Origin: Chamaecrista fasciculata
Taxonomy: Eukaryota; Streptophyta; Magnoliopsida; Fabales; Fabaceae
Direction of reading: 5' to 3'
DNA length: 64,000 bases
NCBI GenBank assembly: GCA_003254925.1
Contig: QANZ01042365.1
Span: 34,843 to 98,842, forward strand
The notes under the pieces are model-generated. The model was not told the DNA's origin. It was given only the letters and a program-made list of their open reading frames with translations, and made no database searches. How positions within the stretch are numbered: the stretch's first letter is position 1; every line of letters starts with the position of its first letter. This document shows positions 20,047-31,715 of this stretch, one piece after another. The position numbers and the translations under genes were made by a program.

Positions 20047-20584
20047 CTATGACTATAAAATATGAATAAAAATGTGTAATATATATATAATATGGCAGAA
20101 TGTATAGTAAGTATTGCATAGAGTGATTTATTTGTGTTTTATTTTCCCAGTCGATGATTTTTGAGTTTTGGTGCTGGGTTTGTTGTGTTCAAATGATATA
20201 TATATCACTACCCAAACTTTGGCTGGATTATTTGAGAGTGGATGCTTAATAAACTAGTGCAGCCTCACATTTTTGACAAATGGTATCTCAAAGATTCAAA
20301 ACCATAAACATCTATCTTTAATATGACCCTCTTACAGACATATAACCAATGAGGGCATCTTGAAAATTAGCTATAATATACAAATGCTTCAGGTATTCTG
20401 CACTTTATTTAGTAGGTTGACGTAACTTGCATTGCAATACAATTGCCAATACTGAAAATACACCATGGCAGTTGCAAAAGGATTTATAAAGTTATAGACG
20501 AATGAAGATCTCGTACGGGCAAAACGTGCGCTATGAAAATGTATTTCTATTTATATGATGTTTGATAAAAGACAAACATCAATT
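20047..20584. other. 3' flank of the NPH3-like gene, up to the tRNA
   Basis: 538 bp containing the probable 3' untranslated region and polyadenylation region of the NPH3-like gene (AATAAA-like AATAAAAAT near 20061) and AT-rich sequence. No other gene was recognised. Confidence 0.6.
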
Positions 20585-20657
20585 GACTCCGTGGCCCAAT
20601 GGATAAGGCGCTGGTCTACGGAACCAGAGATTCTGGGTTCGATCCCCAGCGGAGTCG
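20585..20657 (+). tRNA. trnR-ACG: tRNA-Arg (anticodon ACG)
   Basis: A 73-nt cloverleaf. The acceptor stem GACTCCG pairs with CGGAGTC, followed by discriminator G. The anticodon stem CTGGT/ACCAG encloses the loop CTACGGA, which gives anticodon ACG (read as ICG, for CGU/CGC/CGA). The D-arm has the A-box-like TGGCCCAATGGATAAGG, and the T-arm carries GGTTCGATCCC, the B box for Pol III. A TTTT run at 20659-20662 and another T run near 20671 can terminate transcription. No intron; CCA is not encoded. It is a nuclear-type gene. Confidence 0.96.
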
Positions 20658-22978
20658 ATTTTGCTTAACCTTTTCTTTTTGTTCCCCTCAAACTAAAAGT
20701 ACAAACGGGCCTAAGCGAATGAGACTAGATTGTGAAAAAGAAAGGCCCACACTCGTAGACACACAATAATTGAGTATTCTTTTTCGGCCCAATACATTAT
20801 ATTGAGGACTTGTATCATGAGAAATTCTTTTTTTTTTTCTTACTTGTATCATGAGAATTCTGACAAAAAAAAAACTTGGATCATGATTCATGAGAATGAA
20901 TATTCATTTTAAAAACATTATAATTTTGGAAGACAACTTAGTTAAATAAATTCACATACTAAATAAATGGTTATCTCTAGGCTCTGATTTCATCTCAATT
21001 AATTTTTATTTAAGCCACTAAATTAAAAAAATATAAAAACTACCAAACTAATAAAAAAGAAACTTTTTAGTAACTTAAGAGGGGCAAACGTTTGTGGAAA
21101 ATCTATTCAGCAAATAGAGAAATAGTTAAGGAAAACACTTCCCATTGTGTTCTTTTTGCTCTAACCTGCTTTTGAGTCACATAAACGAAGCTTTCGGTGT
21201 TTTTGTCAGTAAAGTTAAGGAAACCATGTTCTTAGATGTGGATTCCAAGACAGTGTAATCGACCTTTAGACCTCAAGATTATTATAGCTTTCTCTTAATT
21301 AAGTCAACTTTAATGTAAGAGTAGTAGAGATGAATATATATATATGTATATAATATATGTTATCCATGGAAGCTAGCATGCTTTCCAAAAGTTTAATCCA
21401 ATAATTAATTAATGTACGGCTTTAATTTGATAGTGTAGTTTTCTCTCTCTTTCTCTCTGTTAGTTTGCTATGAATATAATTCTTTTACCCTCTCAAAGTC
21501 TCAACACTTAACAGCTGTTCCTGTTCATGTAAAAAGCGCTTATTTTTCTAGAAAAATCCAAAGTGGTTTGGCATATTCGTTAATTTGGACAAGTATAGAA
21601 CAGAAACGTTAGTAGCGAGTTCGGTTCTTGGCATCACATACATATATAGTGATAGCTAGTGGGGGAGGGGACTATATATCTATATCTATACTATATTATA
21701 TGGTTCTACTCTTTATGGTTGATCAAAAATAAGAGATTAAAAAATTAAAAAAAAAAAAATCACCACTCTCTCTCCTCACTCACTCCTCCCACTTCTTTAA
21801 GAAAATAAATGAATTAAAAAATGCAAAAAACAATTAAAAATTAAAAAATGTCACCACTCTCTCTCTCCACTCACTTTCCTATATGAGGTAATTTCAAATT
21901 GATCCTAAATATTTTATTTATTTTAGATGAGTCTTACATATTTGTATAATTTCTCAAATTGGTCCCAAATTTACTCTTTTATCAATATAAAATTTAATAT
22001 AATCTTCAACTTTAAATCAATTCAAACGCCAAACCCCTAGTATTATATATGGATTCGATCTTGGACAAATGCTTGTGGTTTTTATGGTTTAATTTTATGT
22101 GCTTCAAGGATATACCACGTATAAAGCAAGCCAAGTATACAGTATACGTACATATTATTATTGCTTGATTGTATAAAGAAAATTTCATGCAAGTTATGGC
22201 ATTTTTGCAAACTCTTTAATTATACTAAGAAGATGGCGAAGTTCATTTATATATATGTAAAGAGGGCATCTTATTGTTTAATTCTGTGGCAGACAACATA
22301 TTTAGGAATCGAATCTTATATGATTGGGACCAGCTTCTACTCATTAATAAATCACTTGACGTGACTGATCGATCATCATTAATTCACGCTTTTGAGAAGA
22401 AGAGCGCATCATATGATTAGAGAGTTGTGAAAAGGTTTTTCATTTCATTGTATATGATGATCGATGATGTTCAAGTTGAATACTTAATTAGCATTTAAAG
22501 CGAGTGGTAGCTAGTACAAACAAGCTGGTCTCTAGTAAGATGGAGCAATAATATTGCCTCAGAAAACAAAGAAAAAGAAAAACCATGATAGAAGCAAAAT
22601 TCACTTTCGTGACAAACCTTGGGAGGAATAGTTTCTGACGATCAACAACTAGGGAGAGAAGATCCTTTGCTGTACAACATGTACAACATTGGTGCTGTAC
22701 AGTAGAGGACCAATAATATTATGCCATGTGTATAGCTCTGTACACCTGACACAATATTATTGATTCTCTGTTATATAACATTGGTGCTCTACAACAGAGA
22801 ATCTATAGGCACAATGAGAGATACTATCTCATTATTATAAAAACAAAGCTAACATTTTTTTTTGTGCTACAAAGTTTAGGTGAGTTGGGCCCCGGGGGCT
22901 CACCAAGGCCAGGAAATAAAGCTAACTTTAATTTAACATTTCTGAAGAAATAGTCTCTGACTATCAATTTGGATATAG
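20658..22978. other. Intergenic region upstream of the first glutaredoxin 3' end
   Basis: AT-rich DNA with no supported gene. Two similar C/T-rich, A-rich segments near 21740-21780 and 21820-21880 look like a local duplication (both carry CACCACTCTCTCTC-like sequence after an AAAAATTAAAAA tract). A hairpin repeat at 22672-22812 is listed separately. Confidence 0.55.
22672..22812. repeat. Small hairpin/MITE-like repeat near glutaredoxin 1
   Basis: Contains an inverted pair, AGAGGACCAATAATATT at 22703-22719 and AATATTATTGATTCTCT at 22753-22769. It also contains a direct pair beginning ACATTGGTGCT at about 22686 and 22778. The core GCCATGTGTAT...TGTACAC recurs at 44526-44548, downstream of the fourth glutaredoxin gene. 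Non-coding. Confidence 0.55.
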
Positions 22979-23296
22979 CTAGTGACCCCAGATGAAAATA
23001 GCTTTAGCTGCTAGAAGCAATTGAGGGAGCTTGTTCTGAAGATTGAGGCTAATGAGTTCATTAGCACCTCCTATGAATTGCTGTCCAATGAAAACTGCAG
23101 GCACGCTTGGCTTGCATCCAAGCTGCATGAGAGCCCTCTCAATTTGTTGGCTATTTGGGAGATTATCAACTTCTATCACTGTTGAGTTTGCTCCAAAGCT
23201 GCATATTAAAGCCTTCACTGTGTGGCTCATGCAGCAACTGCTCTTGCTGAATATCACCACTGGCTTATCTGCAATCATCCTTCTCACCATTTCCAT
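22979..23296 (-). CDS. CC-type (ROXY) glutaredoxin 1, CCMS active site
   Basis: Single-exon 105-residue class III glutaredoxin of the land-plant ROXY family. These proteins act with TGA bZIP factors in development, hormone and nitrate responses. The thioredoxin-like fold is covered end to end. The active site is C21-C22-M23-S24 (within SKSSCCMSHTVK), the cis-Pro segment is PSVPAVFIG, and the glutathione-site GGANELISL follows. It ends AIFIWGH rather than the ALWL motif that many ROXYs use to recruit TOPLESS, so it resembles the GRXS3/4/5/7/8-like branch (inference). A TATA box lies 161 bp upstream on the same strand. The closest local relative is the gene at 26621-26944, in the same orientation. 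Confidence 0.94.
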   Translation of the reverse strand: MEMVRRMIADKPVVIFSKSSCCMSHTVKALICSFGANSTVIEVDNLPNSQQIERALMQLGCKPSVPAVFIGQQFIGGANELISLNLQNKLPQLLLAAKAIFIWGH

Positions 23297-23456
23297 AATT
23301 CCTCTTCTCTCTCACTCTCTCTCTCTATATATATATAAATATCAATGTATATATATATATATGATCCCACTAATTAATATTAGACTAATCAATGCACTTG
23401 ATTAAAAACGTTTTGCTTTGCTTTGTTGTGTATGCTAGGGGATGCAAGGCAAGGCG

Positions 23457-23464
23457 TATTTATA
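23457..23464 (-). promoter_or_regulatory. TATA box of glutaredoxin 1
   Basis: TATAAATA read on the minus strand, about 160 bp upstream of the ATG at 23296. Spacing is compatible with a leader of roughly 130 nt that includes a CT-rich tract. Confidence 0.6.
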
Positions 23465-24088
23465 TTGGGTCTTAAAAAGAAAGAATAACATCTAAGAAAG
23501 AATAAACTCTTTTATATTTATCACTGGATTCCCCTAATTGCCCTTCCTGCTGATTGCTTCATCTTGATGCTATGCTATCCCATCATTCCCCCTTATGCTT
23601 TTTTCAGTCTTTCAATGTATCCAACCCAATATGTAGGCTACGTTGAGGTTACCTCTGTCATTAACACTTACCACTTAGCTAAATTATAATACTATTTTTC
23701 TTTTCCACATTATGCCATCACAAGTGACAACACCCTTAATTAACGCTTAATACTTGATACCAAAGTTCATTAGGCAACTTCACATTTTTTGCATATATAA
23801 TAGTAGAACTGTTTTTAACTACTGAGTTTTGTGAGCATCTCATAAGTTGGAGACAAAAGTTGGGTTTATCCAATGGGTTCATCTCTTAACAAAATTCGCA
23901 TCTAGTTCAAATCCCAAATTCCCAAAGCTGAGTGGAAGAGAGAAAAATAAATAAAAGAAAGAAAAGGAAATAAACAGAAAAGGAAATATCTGGGGAGGGG
24001 AAAAAAGATGCTGATTTAAAGGTAAATTATCCTTTGCTTTTGATTTTCCATGGCACCCTTTCTAACATTAAAAAAAAAAAAAAAGGTT

Positions 24089-24100
24089 NNNNNNNNNNNN
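24089..24100. other. Assembly gap of 12 N inside a poly(A) tract
   Basis: Twelve N bases. On the left is a poly(A) run followed by GGTT; on the right is a longer poly(A) run also followed by GGTTC. The repeated A(n)GGTT suggests that the same locus is present on both sides of the gap. Apparent ORFs crossing it are artefacts. Confidence 0.95.
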
Positions 24101-26266
24101 AAAAAAAAAAAAAAAAAAAAAAAAAGGTTCTATTTTTTCCCCATTTTTCGCATATTGTAAGATCATTGAAGATTTTCTTTGTGCTAAGAGCAGATGAACT
24201 CTGTTCACCAATCAAAAACCTCTCACCAAAACTCTATGATGCCTTATTCTTAATGGGTAATTCTATGCACAATATTCACTCCTCTTGCCTTGTCAACAAA
24301 TCAATCACAAAATGAAAATGAACGCTGTAATTACAATTACACGTGAAAGTGAAAGTGAAAGTTAAAACCTCCTTTTCTAGGACACTGCAGAAAATTTGGA
24401 TTTGTAAGATAAGGATCACAAGCCACAACCCTTTTTTTGGCATCTTTTGTTGACCAATGTCTTGGGAAAAATACTCATGAGGGAATTCTTTTATCACAAG
24501 CAATAAAAGTCTTAAAAAGAAAGATCAAAATCCATTTTACAGGTCACCCTGTACAGAATGAAAAATGTGAAAATCTAGCAAACTTTGACCAGCAACTTAA
24601 AAATTGTTGCTTTTGGTGATTTCTCACATTAATTAATCTAAGAATGGCGTTGGATAGCATTAAAATGGACTAATGCTTAATCTAGTGTGATGCAGGAGGT
24701 CATCTACACCATGTCAGCATATGTTGTCATTATTTTAGCTACCAAAAAAAGAGATTCCTAAGCTTTTGATCACAATTCACAGGAAGTGTTCATGATACAA
24801 TATATATCTCTTATCGGTTATGCATCCAATAAGATCTTTCTTTTTACTTTTGAAGGCATTTCATTGCCTGACAACATATATATTGAAATAACCGAAATAA
24901 CATATGTTTATATGCAGACAACATTGTAAGTAGTGTCGTAGCCACAGAATTTTCCACGTGCCTGCAGCTTGAGAAAGCACCTCAAATTCTTAATTCTCTT
25001 CTATCAATTCTCATAAAACGGCTCAATCTTAAACCCAAGGGTCACCTACCAATAAAAGATATAAGTTAACAACTCAATCACTGAAATTCTACTAATATGT
25101 TTTAGTTCTTTTGTCTTTAACAGCTAGTCCCTAAAATTAAAAATAGATTTAAAAAAAGATCAAATTGTATAGTTTCCATGACTTTTAAGGACTAAAGTGT
25201 ATAAATTAAGCTTTCAAGAATTGAGTTGTCAAACTCGTATATTTTTTAAGGACTAAATTATCTATTTAGTCAAATAAAATTACTTCAGCATCAAAATTTT
25301 TACTCAGTCATCCTGTTCCACCCTTCATTGTTATTGCTCCATCCTGATCCTTATCTTTCTGGGTCATTAAGATTATCCTTTTTTTTTGTCTGATTTCAAT
25401 ATAATTGTTTGAACTAGAATGAAATAATGAATTAAGAGATCATGATTTTTTTTCATTTATATGGCTGAGCAAGTGAGCATGAATTTCATAGGTCAGGGAA
25501 GAAGATGTAGCAATATATACATTTGGCATTTCCTTACACATGGCAAAAGATGTAAACATTACTGATCTTGGCTGATCTCATCATCCACTATCATATAAAT
25601 ATAGGAGCTTTTCTTTTTTATCTCAAATATGATATTGATGAGCTAATGATCATCATCAGAAAAAGTTTAAGACCATAATTTCATATGATGGACGTTGCGT
25701 TCGTAATTGAGATATGGCAATTGCGAAGCCTTGTCATTAAGGTGGAAAAGCGTCCCCTCTTTCCTCATTAAACATAATTACGTCAGATCATAGTTCATTT
25801 GTAGAACTGAATAAGATCCACCATTTTGACAAAAAAAAGTAAGTGATGAACCTATACTGATAAAGAATTTTTGGAAAAGAGATCAGATATTGAGCCAAAA
25901 ATCCTTACAGATTGAACCATAGAAAATATATTTCTTGTCAAGACTTATTTAAATGTTACCAAAAAACTACTATATCCGATTTCTTATTATTATGGTATAG
26001 TAGACGAATATTTATGATAATAATAACAATAAAATATGTTTATTATATTATCTAATATATATATAATTATTTATTAATTTAAATATACAAATATAATATA
26101 AAAGTAATATTATTATATATATATGTTTTTAATATTAGTTTGATTATAATTATACTAATGAGTTGCAAATCATTCTTTCTCTATTTTAATGATTGGTTTA
26201 ATTTTCAAGACATGCATATATATAGCATATAAATGAAAAAGTACAGAATCAACTAAACAAACATTA

Positions 26267-26286
26267 GTGTGTGTGTGTGTGTGTGT
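26267..26286. repeat. GT microsatellite
   Basis: (GT)10 dinucleotide run about 330 bp downstream of the stop of the second glutaredoxin gene. Confidence 0.9.
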
Positions 26287-26620
26287 AAATTAAAATATTA
26301 GTAGTTGTTATATAATAAGAACTAAGAAGAAGACAGAATTAGGAGAGGAAGGGCCAAAAAGAAACAAAAAAGAAGAAATTAAGGCAAAGTAATTAATTAA
26401 GCTAAAGCTCTCATTGTATTTGATCAAATATACAAAAGAGTCATAAGTGATGGCATAGCATTGATATATTCATTAGCGGCAGCAAAATATGGTTGGTAGT
26501 AGTATCTAGGTACCATGGTTCAGGCTCTATAAAAACATGACAATTATAATAATATGTTTAGCTATATATATGATATGGGGTATAATAGTAAGTAATAATG
26601 ATGGATGTGATGGGATGGGA

Positions 26621-26944
26621 TCACTTTTTGTTCCAAATCCAAATGGCTCTGGCATTGATGAGCAAAGTGACTAACTCATTGCGAAGATGGAGACTCATGA
26701 TTGTGTTGGCTCCACCAATGAATTGTTGGCCTATGAAGACAGCAGGCACACTTGGGTGACATCCCAATTGATCAACCAAAACCCTCTCTATTTCTTGTCC
26801 ATTACTCATCTGGTCAATCTCATACACTGTCGCATTTGCCCCAAAACTACTTATCAGTGTCTTTATGGAGTAGCTCACGCAGCAACTGCTCTTGCTGAAT
26901 ATCACCACTGCCTTCTCTCCCACCATGCTTCTTATCACCTCCAT
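26621..26944 (-). CDS. CC-type (ROXY) glutaredoxin 2, CCVS active site
   Basis: Single-exon 107-residue class III glutaredoxin. The active site is C21-C22-V23-S24 within SKSSCCVSYSIK, the cis-Pro segment is PSVPAVFIG, and GGANTIMSL follows. It carries one extra residue relative to its neighbour in ERVLVDQLGC. The C-terminus is ARAIWIWNKK, without a canonical ALWL motif. It shares orientation and most of its sequence with the gene 3.3 kb to the left, so the two are probably a tandem duplicate pair. A TATA box lies about 80 bp upstream of the ATG. Role inferred from the family: redox-linked control of TGA transcription factors in nucleus and cytosol. Confidence 0.94.
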   Translation of the reverse strand: MEVIRSMVGEKAVVIFSKSSCCVSYSIKTLISSFGANATVYEIDQMSNGQEIERVLVDQLGCHPSVPAVFIGQQFIGGANTIMSLHLRNELVTLLINARAIWIWNKK

Positions 26945-28623
26945 TATATATCATCAACTACACTTAATTGTATGCTTGGCTCTGTTTGTGTCTCTGTATA
27001 TGAGCTTCCTCTATGGACTCTTTTATAATGAGGTGGGAACAAGAATAACATATGGGATAAGAAAATTTTCAGGAAATTCCCAATCTAGAACAATTGACCT
27101 TTTTTTTTGGGCTGCATTGGGTGGTACTGTACTGTATGTGTGTTGTGGATCACAAGTTGCCTGGTTGGTTTGTATAAGTATATAAGGTCAATCTGCTAAA
27201 TCCCATACTTTTCTTGGAGAATAAGATTCATGGTGAATGGTGCAATGAGGCAGTTCTGATCTGTCAAATTAATATATGCCACACCTTATCACTTCTTCTG
27301 TGCATGACATGTATTATACTTCTACTTGAGAACAAATTAAAGCTGAAATATAAACAATATAATATTATTGCCAACGTTCTAATTATGGGGTTTTCTGAGT
27401 TCCTTCGCTTCTAGTCTTGTCTATTCTGGAGCATCTGCTATAAGATTGATATATAAAGAAGTGGTCCTACCTGTATATGTTCCATATACAAAACTAACCG
27501 ACTTTTTGTTCATCACAAGATTCGCAACCAGGCTAGTTTCAACTCAGAAAGAACTTGAAAGCCGATAAAATCAACAAAAAAGATTATTTAGGGGCAATCA
27601 AATTTTAAAAGCTAGAGATGCCTGGCCCTTATGAACCAGAAAAGCCATGTACGTCCCAACTAGTATATAACCGTGCAGGAAGATGTATATTACACGCATT
27701 CTCCTATATATGCTCCAAAGTTCTCACATTTTTGGTAATTCTGTTTGGTTCAAAAATCGAAATAATATATATACATTATTAGCAAACCAATCTAGTCACT
27801 CCACCATATGCTTTCATGTACACAATTTGCTAACCAATCGTCAACGAGATCTGCTCGTGTTATAACTCAAGAAAAAGCAACTCAGTAAAGCAGTATATCG
27901 CTTTAATTTGCGGAGACTAGTGCATGCATGTAATCAGCATCAAATTTTCGATAAGAGGAATATATGAGTGGTTGAGAAAGAGACAATGATGGAAAGAGAA
28001 GTTGAGACGAATATATGGTAAATGTGGTGAGAGATCTTGCCAATGTGAAAACAAAGACATTTCTTATACATCAAGGCACGCCTCATCTCTAATCTTCGTG
28101 TTAAGGCTAATAATTGTATTCTTCCAATTTAACACTTTTTTAAATGCGAGGCAAAGTGCATATTCTTGATTATTTTCTACAGTTATATAAGTAAACACAT
28201 GATAAATGCCGCTGTTTTTGGCATCACGAAGGTACAATATTACATGTCAACTTTGCTAAATTCTTTATGCGGAATCTTAGTACAAGTTGTTTGTTTCCTT
28301 TCGTCTCCTTCATACAGTACCACGTGACAGACCTTAAGTTTGAATACGACAACTCATTGCTTCAATATCGCCATAGAGAAATAAGTAGTTTTGACATACA
28401 GTGCTTATACAGATAAAGACAATTTGAATTGGCTAGAATGAAACTTTCATATATAATTCATGAATCTGATAATTTATGTACTCATATCCATAATACACAC
28501 CAGGAAGTACAGTTCAAAACTGTAGAGTTATACCCAGTTTTTGGGTTCAATGGTTCAAGTTTTCAAGCAATAAAAGCTTATAGCTTTAAAGAACCACTAC
28601 GAAGCCACATAATCAACATCTAC
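26945..28623. other. Intergenic region between glutaredoxin 2 and the OTU gene
   Basis: The right side of the glutaredoxin 2 promoter, then AT-rich DNA leading to the 3' end of the OTU gene on the same strand. No gene, tRNA or clear repeat was recognised. Confidence 0.55.
27020..27027 (-). promoter_or_regulatory. TATA box of glutaredoxin 2
   Basis: TATAAAAG read on the minus strand, 76-83 bp upstream of the ATG at 26944. This is a good position for a short-leader promoter. Confidence 0.65.
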
Positions 28624-30457
28624 CTATTGAATAATGTCTGGCACCAAAGAGTTATAATGTTCACCTAAGCCAAAAGCATGCTTATGGTATGAAAGCATAA
28701 TACTGGATTTCAGTGTATCGGTAGCGCCATCAGATTTGTACTCTTTCCCCATCTCAACGTCTGGGAAGGATCCTGAAAATATCATAATATGCTTTTTCAG
28801 GCAGTGAGTCAAGGCGCCAACCTCTAGTTGTCCTCCCCATATTGCTGTCGATTCCACTTCTTTACAGTAATTTTCAAACTTCTGGGCCAGTGATTCATCA
28901 GAATCATCTTCTTCTACCACATTCTCTGACAGGAAAAATGGGAGAAAATCTGATGCATGATCTCTCATATGAGCAGCTGCCATTTCTCTAAGTTCTTGGT
29001 ACGTGTAAGGAGACGTACCGCCATAGAGGAGAGCCAGCTGATTCTCTATAGCTCTATAAAGGCAATGGCCATCTGGCTTTATTTCGTTAACAGTCAAACC
29101 AAGAGGCTTCAGCTTTGTTTCCAACTTCTCATTTTCAACCATACGATCACTTACAATGTCACTCTGCTCCGCTTCGATTCTCTTCTCTCTTTCTGCTTCC
29201 TGTTGAGCCCTTTTCATTCGCTTCTGGTTGGCCTTCTTGAACTTTGAAGGATCGGGTTGACTAGTAACAGATACTCCAGCTAGGGCATTCACCAAACTGT
29301 CCAAATTGCTCTTATCATTCCCATTACCACTGCTAAAGCCTAATCTAGACAGCTCTTCTGCATGCTTCTCTTTAAGCTTAGTAGAAAGTTGAGAAACCTC
29401 TTCTTCCACTTGCTTCTTTTTGGCCTTCTGCTCAGCCTTGCTACCTCTAGCGGCTGCCTTTTTTAATTCAATTTCCTTCTTCTGCAACTCTGATATCTCT
29501 TTCCTGCATGCACATGTCCAGAAGAAGCAATAAATTAAAACCCCTAAAAGTCAATATAATAAATTAGAGTATAAAATATAAATAAGGGAAACCATGATCA
29601 ATTAAAAGTATTTGAAAAAACAAAAGGACATCACAAGTATGACATAATCAAGTAAGAAGCCTACTATGCAAAATAAATGCCTCTTGTGAGAGATATGGTG
29701 GTGACTGATTATAGGGTTGGATATCATGCTAGGTCATCAAGTGTCCTAAACCTAAATAAATCATAGCATGCCTATTTCCATTCAATAATTTAATCCAAAT
29801 GCCAGTCTTGTTGGAGGTGGGAAGAAGCTATAGTTGCTAAGAACCCCAAATACCCATGGGACTAAAAGCGACAAGGCAGATTCTGCTATTCTGAACAGCT
29901 TTCTGACGTAATGGGGTTAAAAATTAATAGAGATCAATGAATGAGAGTGTTCAGGTTCTGAAGAACAGAACTAAACACAGTGAGTTCCAATGTTCATGAA
30001 ACACACCTTAAACATTGTTTAAACCATTGAATAGCTATTATTAGGTTGAGATTTGAGAACCAACAAATGTGCTTTGTAAGGTTCCTATAAAAAGATTGGG
30101 GTAACGCACTAGGCACCTGGTGCCTCAGCCAATGCAATCTCCTGATAGGAGTAGAACAATTGTAGAATAAAAGCAAATTAGGCTAGAAAGTTTTATAGAA
30201 ATGACTTGATGCACCATTGCAGACTAAAGCCTCTTTATGTTTCAGCAGGGGATTGCACATCGATATGAGTCTGTATTTAAGAGTAAATGAATCCATTAAT
30301 ACAATGAGATATACTATCATTGAGTTCAGGCCTTAGGGAGAGTGTATCACCTGTGCCGTGAAAGCACTTCATCAAGAGTTTCATCCTTCTTTTGGGATGC
30401 TTTCTCTGATATCACTTCATCACATGACTTACTGTCCAATACTTGGGTGCCCTCCAT
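28624..30457 (-). CDS. OTU-domain deubiquitinase (OTU5/OTUD6B-like), 2 coding exons
   Basis: Cysteine protease of the ovarian-tumour family that removes ubiquitin chains. It resembles the Arabidopsis OTU5 and animal OTUD6B group. Coding exons: 30351-30457 and 28624-29503, joining to 328 residues. The first part is a long, charged, Lys/Glu-rich coiled-coil region ([24 protein letters not shown]). The C-terminal OTU domain carries the catalytic block [15 protein letters not shown] (Asp, Cys) and the His in [10 protein letters not shown] near the end. ATG 30457 is 9 bases after a TTTTAGG acceptor, so an intron probably lies in the 5' leader, with an upstream non-coding exon ending at 30886. It is intact, with normal family length. 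It separates glutaredoxins 2 and 3 and is functionally unrelated to them. Confidence 0.93.
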
Positions 30458-30885
30458 TGGAGCAACCCTAAAACCAACCTTCATGATTAGGGGAAAAAAT
30501 AAATTGTTGACCAATACTAAAATTTAATTCAAAAATATCTAACAAACATCATTTGACAGTACATCAATTATATAGACCAATGTGAACGCGGACAAGTTAA
30601 TCGGGGGCTTCCTTTTCCAAATTTCACATTGAAAGAACAGAATCCAAAAACAGATTGGCCTACGAAAAATAACAGTAGGAGGGACTCCTTTTAACTCTAT
30701 TATCTTTTTGAGGCAATAGTTAATCAGTAGCTCCGACTCAAAACTACAGGAAAATAATTGCTGAAAAATAACAAATAATTTATTTAGGCATCAAAATTAA
30801 GCCAAAGCCGCACCGTACTGTGCGGGTAGTTTATCCCCAAAGAAGAGACTGTTGAAGAAAATGAAAGGAGGAAAACACTGCTTAC

Positions 30886-30945
30886 CCACGAAGGAGACGG
30901 CGATACTTTCAACTCGCTGTATTGTCTGATTGCTTTGCTTTAGTG
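30886..30945 (-). other. Probable 5' non-coding exon of the OTU gene
   Basis: On the minus strand a purine-rich leader ends at a donor G|GTAAGC (30881-30885 on the plus strand reads CTTAC). The matching acceptor lies just upstream of ATG 30457. The upstream limit is uncertain and is taken only from the start of the AT-poor stretch. Confidence 0.4.
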
Positions 30946-31309
30946 TTTATTAATTCTCAGTTGTCAGTTAAACTTAAGGTCAGAGGAGGACGACGATTTT
31001 GGTTGCATTTTCAAACCAGACTCGGCCAAGCCCAACTTGGCAGATTTCTTCAATCGATTGAAGGCCCATTTCCCCATTTTAGGGTTTATGGGCCTCTATA
31101 GAACTCTGAGGCCTTCACTTCAAGAAAAATAAATGCAATGACAAACAGTCTCAATTTGAGTAGTCTAAATTCCAATTTTCCATTTTCAATTCAAAATTAT
31201 TTTTCGACTATAAAAAGTAAAGTATTTTGATTTATTTGAAGATGTGGAGTGTTATTTGAAGGAATAATTTAATGCTTTTTATATACTAAATTATATATTT
31301 AAAAAAAAT

Positions 31310-31715
31310 CGAAAGTGATAGAGTATGGCCCAATAGACCTAATTGGTAGAACACGGTCCAATGACCATAAAAGGCCTAAGAGCCATCGTACGAACCAGGG
31401 GCTTAGCAGGGGACTAACGGTCGAAAATCCCAGGAGCTTGAACACGTCAGCATAAGAGATCGTTGGGACCACATGTAGTGGGAATGCACGAGCACCAAGG
31501 GTCCCACCCTGCATAATAAACCTACGGAGCAATGATAGTCTAGGTAACAAACCTAGGAAAGCTATGTCGCCCAAGTCCTATAAATAGAGGGCACACCTAA
31601 GTAATAAATTAACTAATGATCTGATATATCTTTACTCTATTAAAATACTTACTTAAAGTTTCGGAGACTCTTTTGGGGACTAAATCCTCCATTAAAGTAG
31701 GGTCGAAGCATCATT
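31310..31715 (-). mobile_element. LTR-like retroelement remnant (low confidence)
   Basis: A block with higher GC than its AT-rich flanks. It contains CCTATAAATAGAGGGCAC, a promoter-like TATA motif typical of plant LTRs, followed about 90 bp later by an ACTTAAAGTTTCGGAGACTC-like segment often seen near LTR ends. It has no ORF of note. No matching second LTR, primer-binding site or target duplication was found. By the TATA motif the LTR would read on the plus strand; the strand given is therefore provisional. Confidence 0.35.

Larger units (their letters stand above)
23500..26620. other. Intergenic region between glutaredoxins 1 and 2
   Basis: About 3.1 kb with no supported gene. It holds the assembly gap at 24089-24100 inside a poly(A) run, an imperfect inverted repeat built on TTAAGGACTAAA/GTCCCTAAAATT units around 25085-25280 (MITE-like), very AT-rich DNA at 25980-26160, and a GT microsatellite. 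Confidence 0.55.

Noticed and set aside
24027-24315. Open frames crossing the N gap
   Set aside because: They depend on unknown bases and poly(A)/poly(T) translation.
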